NCBI GenBank assembly: GCA_014380545.1
Contig: JACMJP010000122.1
Location: forward strand, 1-9,684
DNA: 9,684 nucleotides
Direction of reading: 5' to 3'
DNA from: Chitinophagales bacterium
GTDB taxonomy: Bacteria > Bacteroidota > Bacteroidia > Chitinophagales > BACL12
Part shown: positions 1 through 7,076 of the stretch, in pieces
Layout: the number at the start of each line of letters is the position of its first letter
How positions within the stretch are numbered: position 1 is the stretch's first letter
Program-made: the position numbers and the translations under genes
Notes under the pieces: model-generated
What the model was told of the DNA's origin: nothing
Database searches by the model: none
The model's input: the letters and a program-made list of their open reading frames with translations, nothing else

Positions 1-667
1 CATATAACATTTGCGATTTTAAGAAAATAAATTTTTTATCTATTATCTGCAAATATCCTTCACTTTCAATATCCATTGCAGAAACATAATTTCCAAATAC
101 ATCAAACAAAAGAATTTCATTGCTTTCACAATTTACATATAAGGTTTCATTTGCAAACAGAAGTTGTTTAGGAATTAATTCATAAGGGAACATGTCGGTA
201 AAAACTTCGCTTTGCAGTAGTGTACTGCCCCTGTCATCAAGCTGAATAAGGCGATTAGAGGAAATATCAAATATCCAGAAAGTATTATCTTCCTGTCCAC
301 GGCAAATAGTTGTAGCGAGATAATTTTTCTGATCCGGCAACTGGTTTAATTTTAATATTTGAATTGCTGATAAGGTATTATCTAACCAAACCACAGTATT
401 AAAATCAGGATAAAGCGCAATTATCTTCAGGGGATTTCCGGCATCAATATAAGTTGGCTTGCCCAGTTGTTTATTGCTGTATGTAAAATGCTCAAGTGTT
501 TTTGATTCGTATTTTACAATTTCATCTTTATCATTAATGTAATAAATACTCTGCAAATGATCAGTTGTGAAAAAAGAAGCAGTAACATCCAATTGTAATA
601 CTAAACTGTCTGATGCTTTTGCAAGAGATGTTATAAAAAGAAATACTATAAAGAGTTTATTCTTCAA
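1..667 (-). CDS. Secreted propeller-like protein of unknown function, 5' part only
   Basis: An open frame runs leftward off the window edge with no stop, giving 222 residues and one leftover base. The N-terminus is a clear signal peptide: a short basic start (KNKL), a hydrophobic stretch (FIVFLFITSLA) and a likely signal peptidase I site after residue 18 (AKA|SD). The mature part has repeated short strand-like units ending in aromatic-Asp patterns (TFWIFDISSN, EILLFDVFGN, TVVWLDNTL), which suggests a WD40/YVTN-like beta-propeller. The PTYIDAGNPLKI and LYPDFNTVVWLDN segments resemble, from memory, a conserved uncharacterised Bacteroidota family. I assign no function. The start is probably TTG at 667-665, because an in-frame stop lies three codons upstream with only ATT and AAT between. 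The start lies inside the last codons of lpxH (11 nt overlap), implying coupled translation. The start codon is uncertain; the coding frame is not. Confidence 0.8.
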   Translation of the reverse strand, partial: MKNKLFIVFLFITSLAKASDSLVLQLDVTASFFTTDHLQSIYYINDKDEIVKYESKTLEHFTYSNKQLGKPTYIDAGNPLKIIALYPDFNTVVWLDNTLSAIQILKLNQLPDQKNYLATTICRGQEDNTFWIFDISSNRLIQLDDRGSTLLQSEVFTDMFPYELIPKQLLFANETLYVNCESNEILLFDVFGNYVSAMDIESEGYLQIIDKKFIFLKSQMLY

Positions 668-1403
668 AATATTTTAATTCTGTTTTTTCTCCGTTAAATA
701 CAGCATAGGTTGAATGTTTTACCCAGTCTCCTAAATTAATAAACGTTGTATTGTTGCCTATTTGTATTTGCAGGGCAATATGCCTGTGCCCGAAAATAAA
801 ATAATCAAAATGTTCTTTTTTTAATTTCTCTTTGGCAAATAATATCTGCCATTCTTTTTCTTCACCCAAAAATTGTTCTTCTTCATTTAAACTTCTGCTG
901 TTGTGCGAAAAATAATTTGCAATACTAAAAGCAATACGGGGATGTAATAATGAGAACACCCATTGATTAAATTTTCCTGTAAAAATGCGCTTCATTAATT
1001 TGTAGCCTTTATCACCTGGTCCTATTCCATCACCATGTCCTACAAAAAATTTTTTTCCATTCTCTTCAAAGGTAATTGGTTGCCTGTGTACAGGAATATT
1101 TAATTCTTTTTCAAAATAATCGAACATCCAAAGATCATGATTACCGGTGAACACCTGTATGTCAATGCCTTTATCTTTTAAGTTAGCGAGTTTACCGAGC
1201 AACCGCACATATCCTTTCGGCACAACATGTTTATATTCAAACCAAAAATCAAACAGGTCGCCTACAAGAAAAATTTGTTTAGCATCATTTTCAATTGAAT
1301 AAAGCCAGCGCACAATTTTTTTTTCCCGTTCAAGACTTGAAGCATGATCGGGAATTCCCAAATGAAAATCTGAAGCGAAATAAATATTATTGCGTTGATC
1401 CAT
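657..1403 (-). CDS. lpxH: UDP-2,3-diacylglucosamine diphosphatase (LpxH-like metallophosphoesterase)
   Basis: The predicted product is a 248-aa calcineurin-like metallophosphoesterase. LpxH hydrolyses UDP-2,3-diacylglucosamine to lipid X and UMP in the fourth step of lipid A synthesis, acting at the inner face of the cytoplasmic membrane. The full metal-ligand set is visible in order: DFH at 12-14, GDLFD at 48-52, GNHD at 87-90, GHGD at 122-125 and GHRH at 205-208. The insertion between the last two, rich in aromatic and basic residues (about 130-180), fits the lipid-binding cap of this family. Bacteroidota versions carry GNHD where E. coli LpxH has GNRD. The ATG start overlaps the 3' end of the LUD gene by 17 nt, and its own 3' end overlaps the next gene by 11 nt, so it is probably co-translated. 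A generic phosphoesterase of another specificity cannot be excluded from motifs alone, but length and motif spacing favour LpxH. Confidence 0.85.
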   Translation of the reverse strand: MDQRNNIYFASDFHLGIPDHASSLEREKKIVRWLYSIENDAKQIFLVGDLFDFWFEYKHVVPKGYVRLLGKLANLKDKGIDIQVFTGNHDLWMFDYFEKELNIPVHRQPITFEENGKKFFVGHGDGIGPGDKGYKLMKRIFTGKFNQWVFSLLHPRIAFSIANYFSHNSRSLNEEEQFLGEEKEWQILFAKEKLKKEHFDYFIFGHRHIALQIQIGNNTTFINLGDWVKHSTYAVFNGEKTELKYFEE

Positions 1404-2064
1404 TTTTCATCCAATCAATCTGCAAGTTATCAATTAAAAATACATAAACACCCCTGGGCCCATGTGCACCAAGCACCAATGTTTTTTCTATATCTGCCGT
1501 GCGGCTGGGGCCTGTTGCAAGATTTATCATGCTCGGCATATTGCCATCATATTTTTTTCTGACAACCGCAATTGCATCTGTAATATCCAATACCAATTGT
1601 TGCGTAGATGCTACTACAATATTATAAGTAGGATAAATGGGTAATGTGCGGCCGCTTTCCTGTTTGCTTGATAGTAAAATACTTCCTGTTCTGGCAACTA
1701 ATGCTTCACACATAATAATTCCTGCATCAGCTTCTGTAATATCTTTTTTTGTTTCGTAGTTAATGAACTGATGTTTATCAAATAATTGTTTTAAACGTTC
1801 TTCAAAACAAAAAACATTTTCCCAGCCATTTTGCATTACAAGCTCTTTAATATTTTCAACACATTCTTTTTCATTTTCACAATAAATAAATTCGCCGTTT
1901 ACATTTTTTAATTCCTGTGCAAATAAAATATCCAGGTGATCTTCAGTGACATTATAAATATTATCTACAGCTTCCAGGTTTGGGAACGGTAATTTAGTTG
2001 TATTCAGCAATGCATTTCTTATGCTGGTAAGTATCGTTTCTTTTGATGATGTATTTTTTGCCAT
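1387..2064 (-). CDS. LUD-domain protein (LutC/YkgG-like)
   Basis: The product is 225 aa and belongs to the LUD family (LutC/YkgG, formerly DUF162). Characterised members in Bacillus are part of an iron-sulfur lactate-oxidising complex, but here no lutA or lutB neighbours are present, so a lactate role is not supported. Diagnostic segments are EADAGI (111-116) leading into ALVARTGSILL (121-131), LPIYPTYNIVVAST (141-154), GPSRTADIE (185-193) and GAHGPRGVYVFLID (199-212). I chose ATG at 2064-2062, starting MAKNTSSKET. The frame stays open further upstream to a TTG at 2124, but that codon lies inside the hairpin of the ftsH terminator, and the extra 20 residues (including SCCGKF) do not look like the family. 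A LUD gene directly after ftsH is a recurrent Bacteroidota arrangement, from memory. No clear promoter was seen between the terminator and this start. Confidence 0.88.
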   Translation of the reverse strand: MAKNTSSKETILTSIRNALLNTTKLPFPNLEAVDNIYNVTEDHLDILFAQELKNVNGEFIYCENEKECVENIKELVMQNGWENVFCFEERLKQLFDKHQFINYETKKDITEADAGIIMCEALVARTGSILLSSKQESGRTLPIYPTYNIVVASTQQLVLDITDAIAVVRKKYDGNMPSMINLATGPSRTADIEKTLVLGAHGPRGVYVFLIDNLQIDWMKNGSTQ

Positions 2065-2108
2065 AAGCAACTCTGCGAATTTCCCGCAGCAGGAGAAGGT
2101 TTTGAATG

Positions 2109-2146
2109 AAAAAAGGTTTGACAAATTTCAGCAATTTATCAAACCT
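2109..2146 (-). terminator. Intrinsic terminator of the rsfS-ftsH unit
   Basis: Read on the minus strand, the outer arms AGGTTTGA (2146-2139) and TCAAACCT (2121-2114) pair perfectly. Inside them the inner arms AAATT and AATTT pair, enclosing the five-base loop GCTGA. The single position between outer and inner arms is C opposite A on the plus strand, but becomes a U-G wobble in minus-strand RNA. The leftward transcript therefore folds into a continuous 14-bp stem. Six consecutive T (2114-2109) follow at the base. The hairpin begins 23 nt after the ftsH stop codon. The wobble and the T run both indicate leftward function. Confidence 0.85.
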
Positions 2147-2169
2147 CTGTTAATGAATTATACACAATG

Positions 2170-4254
2170 CTATGATTTTATATTTTCCTTCCCGGAATCA
2201 GGGGCAAGTTCTACCTTTTTTATCTCATTATTTCCGTTCTCATTTACTGTAGTTTCTTTAATTATTTCTTCAAGTTCTGTGTTATCCATTACGCCTTCTG
2301 ATTCTTTTTCTACTACATGTTCTTCTTTTTTATCATATGGTCTTGGTCCTATCAGTCTTTCAAGATCCGCTTTGAAAATAATTTCCTTGTCTAATAATTC
2401 AACCGCAACTGCTTCTAATTCTTTTCGCTTTTGAGTTAATAAATTAAATGTGTGTTGATATGCTTCATCAATTATTTTGCGTACTTCATTATCAATAACA
2501 GTTGCCGTTTCCTCACCATATGGTTTGCTGAACCTGTAGTCCTGATTGGCATCATAAAAAGAAACATTTCCAACTCTTTTATTCATACCATAAATGGTTA
2601 CCATTGCATAAGCCATTTTAGTAATGCGTTCCAGATCGTTTTGAGCACCTGTACTTATTCTTCCGAAAATAATTGCTTCTGCTGCCCTTCCTCCAAGTGT
2701 CATACACATCATATCTGTTAACTGTTCTGTGGTATATAAGTATTGATCCTTAGGGTTATATTGCGCATAACCTAAAGCCGCTACTCCTCTCGGAACTATA
2801 GAAACTTTTACTAATGGATCGGCATGCTCTAAAAACCAACCGCATATTGCATGACCTGCTTCATGATACGCAACAATTTTTTTCTCCTCAGGTGATATTA
2901 ATTTGTTTTTCTTTTCCAGACCGCCAATTACACGATCAATTGCATCATTAAAATCCTGCATCTCCACGAATTTCTTTCCTCTTCTTGCTGCAATTAATGC
3001 CGCTTCATTACAAACGTTTGCAATTTCAGCTCCTGCAAATCCCGGTGTCTGCAGTGCTAACTTATGTGCATCTACATCCTTGGAAACTTTTACAGGTTTT
3101 ATGTGCACTTTAAATATTTGTTCTCTTCCGAGCAAATCAGGTTTATCAATGGATATCTGACGATCAAATCTACCTGGTCTTAATAATGCAGGATCTAATA
3201 CGTCAGGGCGGTTTGTTGCAGCAAGAATAATTACTCCCTTATCTGTTCCAAAACCATCCATCTCAACCAATAACTGATTTAAAGTATTTTCTCTTTCATC
3301 ATTACTCTGGATCATATTTTTTCCTCTTGCTCTTCCTATTGCATCTATCTCATCAATAAAAACAATACACGGTGCTTTTTCTCTTGCCTGCTTAAATAAA
3401 TCCCTCACCCTTGATGCACCAACACCAACAAACATTTCCACGAAATCAGATCCGGAAATAGAAAAGAAAGGAACCTGTGCTTCACCAGCCATTGCTTTGG
3501 CTAATAATGTTTTCCCGGTTCCCGGACTGCCTACCAATAAAACTCCTTTCGGGATCTTACCACCAAGAGCGGTATATTTTTTTGGATTTTTCAGGAAGTC
3601 AACAACTTCCATTACCTCTTCTTTTGCTTCATCCAATCCTGCAACATCATTAAAGGTTACATTCACTTTTGTATCCTTATCATATAAATTGGCTTTGCTC
3701 TTACCGATATTAAATATCTGTCCGCCACCGCCCATGCCGCCGCCGCCCATTGCCCTGCGCATAATAAACATCCAGATGGCAATGATGATCACTAGTGGTA
3801 ATATCCAGCTGATAATAAATTTTGACCAGTCGCTTCGATGTACATCTACCGGAAATATTCCATGATTAGTTTCAACCGCCTTTGTTCCTCCCTGAATTTC
3901 TATGATCCTGTTTGCAACTTGTCCATTTGCATCAACTTCCATTCTGTATTGCGGACCGGATTCGGGGACTTTATCTTTTGCGTAAGGCTCCAACTTCAGG
4001 CTATCTTTTTTTATATAGATGTCAGCATATTCACCATTTACGATTTCTATTTTCTCAACATGCCCCTTCAGCAGCATTTCCTGGTATAATTTATTTTCAG
4101 TTATTTCTTTGTTTGGTGTGCCGCCGAAATCAAGAAAATACATTCCGAAAAGAAAAATACCCATAGCAAGATATATCCAGTAAAAACTGAATTTTTTCCC
4201 CGGTGGTTTTGGAGTATTATTTTTATTGTTCTGATTTTTTTGTTCTGTACTCAT
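2170..4254 (-). CDS. ftsH: ATP-dependent zinc metalloprotease FtsH
   Basis: A 694-aa membrane-anchored AAA+ protease that extracts and degrades misfolded or regulatory membrane and cytosolic proteins as a hexamer. Order of parts: cytosolic basic N-terminus; first membrane segment at about 23-41; periplasmic region at about 42-144; second membrane segment at about 146-164; a glycine-rich linker (GGGGMGGGG, 170-178); the AAA+ module with Walker A GSPGTGKT (242-249), pore motif FVGVGA (275-280), Walker B with DEID (301-304), and a second region of homology ending LLRPGRFDR (358-366); then the zinc site HEAGH (464-468), with the probable third ligand Asp540 in TGAQND. Walker A has Ser at position 243 where Pro is usual, which should be tolerated. 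The tail after about 640 is acidic and low-complexity (EEHVVEKESEG and onward). The gene lies 16 nt after rsfS and ends before a terminator. Confidence 0.98.
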   Translation of the reverse strand: MSTEQKNQNNKNNTPKPPGKKFSFYWIYLAMGIFLFGMYFLDFGGTPNKEITENKLYQEMLLKGHVEKIEIVNGEYADIYIKKDSLKLEPYAKDKVPESGPQYRMEVDANGQVANRIIEIQGGTKAVETNHGIFPVDVHRSDWSKFIISWILPLVIIIAIWMFIMRRAMGGGGMGGGGQIFNIGKSKANLYDKDTKVNVTFNDVAGLDEAKEEVMEVVDFLKNPKKYTALGGKIPKGVLLVGSPGTGKTLLAKAMAGEAQVPFFSISGSDFVEMFVGVGASRVRDLFKQAREKAPCIVFIDEIDAIGRARGKNMIQSNDERENTLNQLLVEMDGFGTDKGVIILAATNRPDVLDPALLRPGRFDRQISIDKPDLLGREQIFKVHIKPVKVSKDVDAHKLALQTPGFAGAEIANVCNEAALIAARRGKKFVEMQDFNDAIDRVIGGLEKKNKLISPEEKKIVAYHEAGHAICGWFLEHADPLVKVSIVPRGVAALGYAQYNPKDQYLYTTEQLTDMMCMTLGGRAAEAIIFGRISTGAQNDLERITKMAYAMVTIYGMNKRVGNVSFYDANQDYRFSKPYGEETATVIDNEVRKIIDEAYQHTFNLLTQKRKELEAVAVELLDKEIIFKADLERLIGPRPYDKKEEHVVEKESEGVMDNTELEEIIKETTVNENGNNEIKKVELAPDSGKENIKS

Positions 4255-4270
4255 TCTAAATTTATCTTAA

Positions 4271-4657
4271 TTAACTGTTTGCAATTTTTTTTATTTGTGC
4301 ATCACTCCATAACTCCTCCAGTTGATAAAATGTTCGTTTCTCTTTGTAGAATACATGTACGACTATATCAAGGTAATCCACTAAAATCCATTCTGCATTC
4401 GCAAAACCTTCTTTGCTGAAAGGTGTTTCCCCTGTTTTTTCCCGCACCATTTCAACAATATTATGCGCTATTGCCCGCACTTGTGTGGTATTATCTGCAT
4501 GACAAATAATGAATTGGTCTGTTATCGTATCCTGCACTTTCCGCAGGTCAAGCACTACAATGTCTTCACCTTTTTTATCCTGAATACTTTCTATGACGGC
4601 ATCCAATAAAGAATATTGTTGGGGAATGGTTGGTTTTTTTCCGATGTTTTTTCTCAC
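4271..4657 (-). CDS. rsfS: Ribosome silencing factor RsfS (Iojap family)
   Basis: RsfS binds ribosomal protein uL14 on the 50S subunit and blocks subunit joining, lowering translation in stationary phase or starvation. With the chosen start the product is 128 aa, close to the usual size. Family landmarks are VVLDLRK (34-40), TDQFIICHA (46-54), the FANAEW segment, WILVDYLDIVVHVF (90-103) and YQLEELW (111-117). The frame is open upstream to TTG codons at 4705 and 4681. The 4681 TTG forms the last three bases of a good -7 promoter element and the 4705 TTG is upstream of it, so neither would be in the mRNA. I therefore place the start at GTG 4657-4655, giving MRKNIGKKPT. The basic N-terminus before the domain fits other members. 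If the promoter call is wrong, TTG 4681 is the next choice, for 136 aa. It is the first gene of the unit leading into ftsH. Confidence 0.9.
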   Translation of the reverse strand: MRKNIGKKPTIPQQYSLLDAVIESIQDKKGEDIVVLDLRKVQDTITDQFIICHADNTTQVRAIAHNIVEMVREKTGETPFSKEGFANAEWILVDYLDIVVHVFYKEKRTFYQLEELWSDAQIKKIANS

Positions 4658-4678
4658 TATACTTTTACTAATATTGCT

Positions 4679-4686
4679 CAAAGTTA
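4679..4686 (-). promoter_or_regulatory. Candidate -7 promoter element for rsfS-ftsH
   Basis: Minus-strand TAACTTTG matches the Bacteroidota -7 consensus TAnnTTTG at every fixed position. A TTG at 4705-4703 could act as the -33 element, but the spacer is 16 nt, slightly short. Transcription would begin a few bases further left, about 15-20 nt before the GTG start chosen for rsfS. The element lies 10 nt from the birA start codon on the opposite strand. Confidence 0.5.
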
Positions 4687-4695
4687 CGAATTCTT

Positions 4696-5466
4696 TTGCG
4701 CCCAATACCGAATACTATATTCATAGGCAAAGTGTTGCATCATCTCGACAGGGTTGATTCCACGAACGCATATCTGCAATATTTGATTGCTGCTTCCGCA
4801 GATAGGTTAACCGAAGGTTTAACGGTTTTTGCTGATGAACAATTTGCGGGAAAAGGGCAGATGGGTGCAGGTTGGGTATCTGAGCCGGGAAAAAATATTA
4901 TTGCCAGCATTTTGCTGTATCCTAAATTTTTATTGCCTAAACAAATTTTTTATTTGAATAAAGCAATTGCCGTTGCCGTTTGCGATTTTTTGAAATCATA
5001 TTCTGATAACATAAAAATTAAATGGCCCAATGATATTTATTTTGAAAATAAAAAGATGGCAGGAATATTAATCGAAAATAGTTTGAGTACGAATGCTGTT
5101 GAGCAAAGTATTATTGGAATGGGAATAAATATTAACCAGGAAATATTTGATACTGCACTTCTAAATCCAACTTCATTAAGAGCAATCACTCATAAAAATT
5201 ATGATCTTGAATTATTGTTTCATGCACTGTGCGCCGAAATAGAAAAACAGTATTTGCTTCTGCGGTCTTTTCAGTTTAAAAAAATTGATGACCTGTATCA
5301 TGAAAGTTTATTTGGACTAAATGAAGAAAAAATATTTACACAGGGAGATGAAACATTTACTGGAATAATAAGGGGTGTAAATGAATATGGTAAATTAATT
5401 GTAGAAAAAGAAGAGGGGTTGTTTGAGTTTGGGGCGAAAGAAGTGCGGATATTTAGCATCGGATAA
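4696..5466 (+). CDS. birA: Biotin--[acetyl-CoA carboxylase] ligase, lacking the repressor domain
   Basis: Activates biotin as biotinyl-AMP and transfers it to the lysine of biotin-carrier proteins such as that of acetyl-CoA carboxylase. The 256-aa product begins directly with the catalytic fold, without the N-terminal helix-turn-helix of E. coli BirA (321 aa), so it should be an enzyme only. Landmarks are VDSTN (20-24), the biotin/adenylate loop GKGQMGAGW (52-60) followed by SEPGKNI, KWPND (109-113), KKMAGILIE (119-127), GMGININ (141-147) and a C-terminal SH3-like segment at about 210-254. The loop has GKGQMG rather than GRGRRG, which I recall as common in Bacteroidota. The start is TTG at 4696: an in-frame stop lies at 4669, and the NTIFIGKVL segment resembles family N-termini, so the downstream GTG at 4732 would remove conserved residues. 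The gene diverges from rsfS with almost no space between them. Confidence 0.93.
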   Translation: MRPIPNTIFIGKVLHHLDRVDSTNAYLQYLIAASADRLTEGLTVFADEQFAGKGQMGAGWVSEPGKNIIASILLYPKFLLPKQIFYLNKAIAVAVCDFLKSYSDNIKIKWPNDIYFENKKMAGILIENSLSTNAVEQSIIGMGININQEIFDTALLNPTSLRAITHKNYDLELLFHALCAEIEKQYLLLRSFQFKKIDDLYHESLFGLNEEKIFTQGDETFTGIIRGVNEYGKLIVEKEEGLFEFGAKEVRIFSIG

Positions 5467-5506
5467 TTATGTTTTTGCTTGGAAATTTCACTTAATTGAT
5501 TTAATG

Positions 5507-5530
5507 TTGTTAACAAGTTCAATTTAACAA
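5507..5530. repeat. Repeated and palindromic TTAACAA sites upstream of the outer-membrane gene pair
   Basis: The 115-nt gap between birA and the next gene contains the 10-bp perfect palindrome TTGTTAACAA (5507-5516) and a second TTAACAA at 5524-5530, starting 14 bp after the first copy at 5510. The outer TTGTTAA (5507-5513) and TTAACAA (5524-5530) also form an inverted pair. This could be a regulator site for the downstream genes. The gap is AT-rich, so chance is a real alternative. I found no exact TAnnTTTG element and no convincing birA terminator in this gap. Confidence 0.3.
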
Positions 5531-5581
5531 TGGATTATTTGCAACTTTTTAATGTGTTTTCAATTATAATATTTTCATAAG

Positions 5582-6292
5582 ATGAGAATAATAAATATTA
5601 TATTGTTTATTATAATTTCATTTCCACTTGTCGCCCAAACAGATAAAATAAGTCAAATGTGGTTAGGGCTTGGAACTAACACAACTTACAATAAAGTTAA
5701 AGATGATACATACTTTTTTCGGGAGGATATGGGTTTTGAAACTGCGATAAATTATAGTCTTTTGCCAGAAAAAAAATGGGGAGTGGGGTTTTCTTCACAG
5801 CTATATTTTCATGCAAACTCCCCTGATGAAAAAGGCTTGCTTGTATATAAACCAGAATCTGAGAATATCATAGTTGACAGTAAATATTGGTCAACAGGCG
5901 TTAGTGCGGGACTATCCGCATTTTCAAACATTAATAAAAATAAGTTTTCATTGTTTGCAGAGTCAGGCATTAGTATTATTCATTTCCCAAATGAAATTTT
6001 TATTGGTGAAGATCCATCAGGCGTACCAGAGGTTTATGACTATAGCTGTGCAAACAAGCTGGGGTTGAATATTTTAATTGCCATAAATTATAACCGCAAA
6101 CTTTGGGAGAAAAATTTTTTTGGGCTACAGGCAGGGTATAGAATCGAATACAGTCCATTTAACAGACCTCTCATATATTCTTCATATGATTCGTATCTTC
6201 CGCTTGATTTTCTTTGGGACGGTGAAACAGGCTTTCTTTATATAACCTGCTTGTTTGGTTTAAATATTACTAAAAATCAAAATGAAATATGA
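5582..6292 (+). CDS. Putative outer-membrane beta-barrel protein, first of a tandem pair
   Basis: I do not recognise a named family. The 236-aa product starts with a hydrophobic signal peptide ([18 protein letters not shown]) with likely cleavage around residue 18-19. The mature part alternates short amphipathic, aromatic-rich stretches with polar turns: FETAINYSL (52-60), [13 protein letters not shown] (66-78), [11 protein letters not shown] (104-114), [14 protein letters not shown] (122-135), [12 protein letters not shown] (179-190) and a final strand [11 protein letters not shown]. There are no internal membrane helices. This pattern fits a small transmembrane barrel of about eight to ten strands in the outer membrane, the OMP_b-brl type. 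ATG at 5582 sits directly before the signal peptide. The next gene has the same layout. The function is unknown; a soluble periplasmic beta-protein is the alternative. Confidence 0.8.
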
Positions 6293-6375
6293 ATTTATTA
6301 TTTCAGATTAATTTATATTTTCTCCCTGCTCACCGATATTATTTATATTGTCAAAAATAGACTGGTAAGATAACT

Positions 6376-7062
6376 ATGCACTCAGAAACTAAGTTATGTT
6401 TCCTCATTATTTTAATAATGACACTTTTAACAATCCCGGGCTATACGCAAACAGATTCAAATATAACACAGGAAATATCTGGTAGCTTTGGAATTTTAGG
6501 ACCTGGTGAACGGGATATTCCCAGCACCACAACCTATACTGAAATGCAACCGGGATTTTACACGACAGCGAATTACACCTTCTCATTTGGCTTTGCCGGT
6601 TTATCTACTACTTATTTTTACCATATTAATAAAATTCATGCAAGTGATGTAATTGACAGAAATAATTTATCATCTATAACAAGCGACCCTTATCAGGCTT
6701 TTGGCATGTTGATAGGTCCGCAGTTTTCTATATCACTAAATAAGGAAAAAAATAATTCCTATTTGTTTTTTGGTCTGCAGGCAGGAGGTTTTATTGCTAC
6801 ACTGCCTGATCAGCGCTATGAATATTCTGAGACAGAATACACGGAATATTTAAAAAGTAAAGCCCCCGGGTTTGTGTTTTCTTATTTAGTAGGATACAAA
6901 CTAAAATGCACAGAGAAAATTTCTATTGCCGTTTCGTTTGAACCAACATGGGAAAATGCAAGTATCTACATAAGACATTTTGGAACCGTTAGCGGCTCAG
7001 ATAATTACAATTGGGAATATGTATACCCTGCAATAAAATTTAGCTTAATTAATAATTTATGA
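6376..7062 (+). CDS. Putative outer-membrane beta-barrel protein, second of a tandem pair
   Basis: Not recognised by name. The 228-aa product has a signal peptide (core CFLIILIMTLLTIPGY, likely cleavage near residues 23-25) and a beta-rich mature part. Parts line up in order with the upstream neighbour: GFYTTANYTFSFGFAGL (60-76) with its [10 protein letters not shown] and [24 protein letters not shown] (121-137) with [25 protein letters not shown] (165-176) with [15 protein letters not shown]; and the last strand YPAIKFSLINN. The motif FGLQAG occurs in both, but at non-equivalent positions. I infer an old tandem duplication of an outer-membrane barrel gene. The 83-nt gap to the first gene shows no terminator or clear promoter, so cotranscription is likely. 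The stop lies 14 nt from the metF stop on the other strand. Confidence 0.8.
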   Translation: MHSETKLCFLIILIMTLLTIPGYTQTDSNITQEISGSFGILGPGERDIPSTTTYTEMQPGFYTTANYTFSFGFAGLSTTYFYHINKIHASDVIDRNNLSSITSDPYQAFGMLIGPQFSISLNKEKNNSYLFFGLQAGGFIATLPDQRYEYSETEYTEYLKSKAPGFVFSYLVGYKLKCTEKISIAVSFEPTWENASIYIRHFGTVSGSDNYNWEYVYPAIKFSLINNL

Positions 7063-7076
7063 GATGACGTTTACTT

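Noticed and set aside
2073..2089. Small hairpin in the LUD gene leader (CTGCG/CGCAG arms, 7-nt loop)
   Set aside because: Only 5 bp, no T run and no known regulatory family, so it is not distinguishable from chance.
2065..2124. Upstream extension of the LUD gene to a TTG at 2124, adding 20 residues
   Set aside because: The codon lies inside the ftsH terminator hairpin, and the added residues do not resemble the family. ATG 2064 is preferred.
3721..3752. GC-rich CCGCC-type repeat, unusual in this AT-rich window
   Set aside because: It encodes the glycine-rich linker after the second membrane segment of FtsH, which is normal for Bacteroidota FtsH.
2021..4166. Several plus-strand open frames opposite the LUD gene and ftsH (60-137 codons)
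   Set aside because: They are antisense shadows with no recognisable domains; the minus-strand frames carry full conserved motifs.
4658..4705. Upstream extension of rsfS to TTG 4681 or 4705
   Set aside because: The first coincides with the end of a -7 promoter element and the second lies upstream of it, overlapping the birA start. Both would be outside the transcript if that promoter is real.
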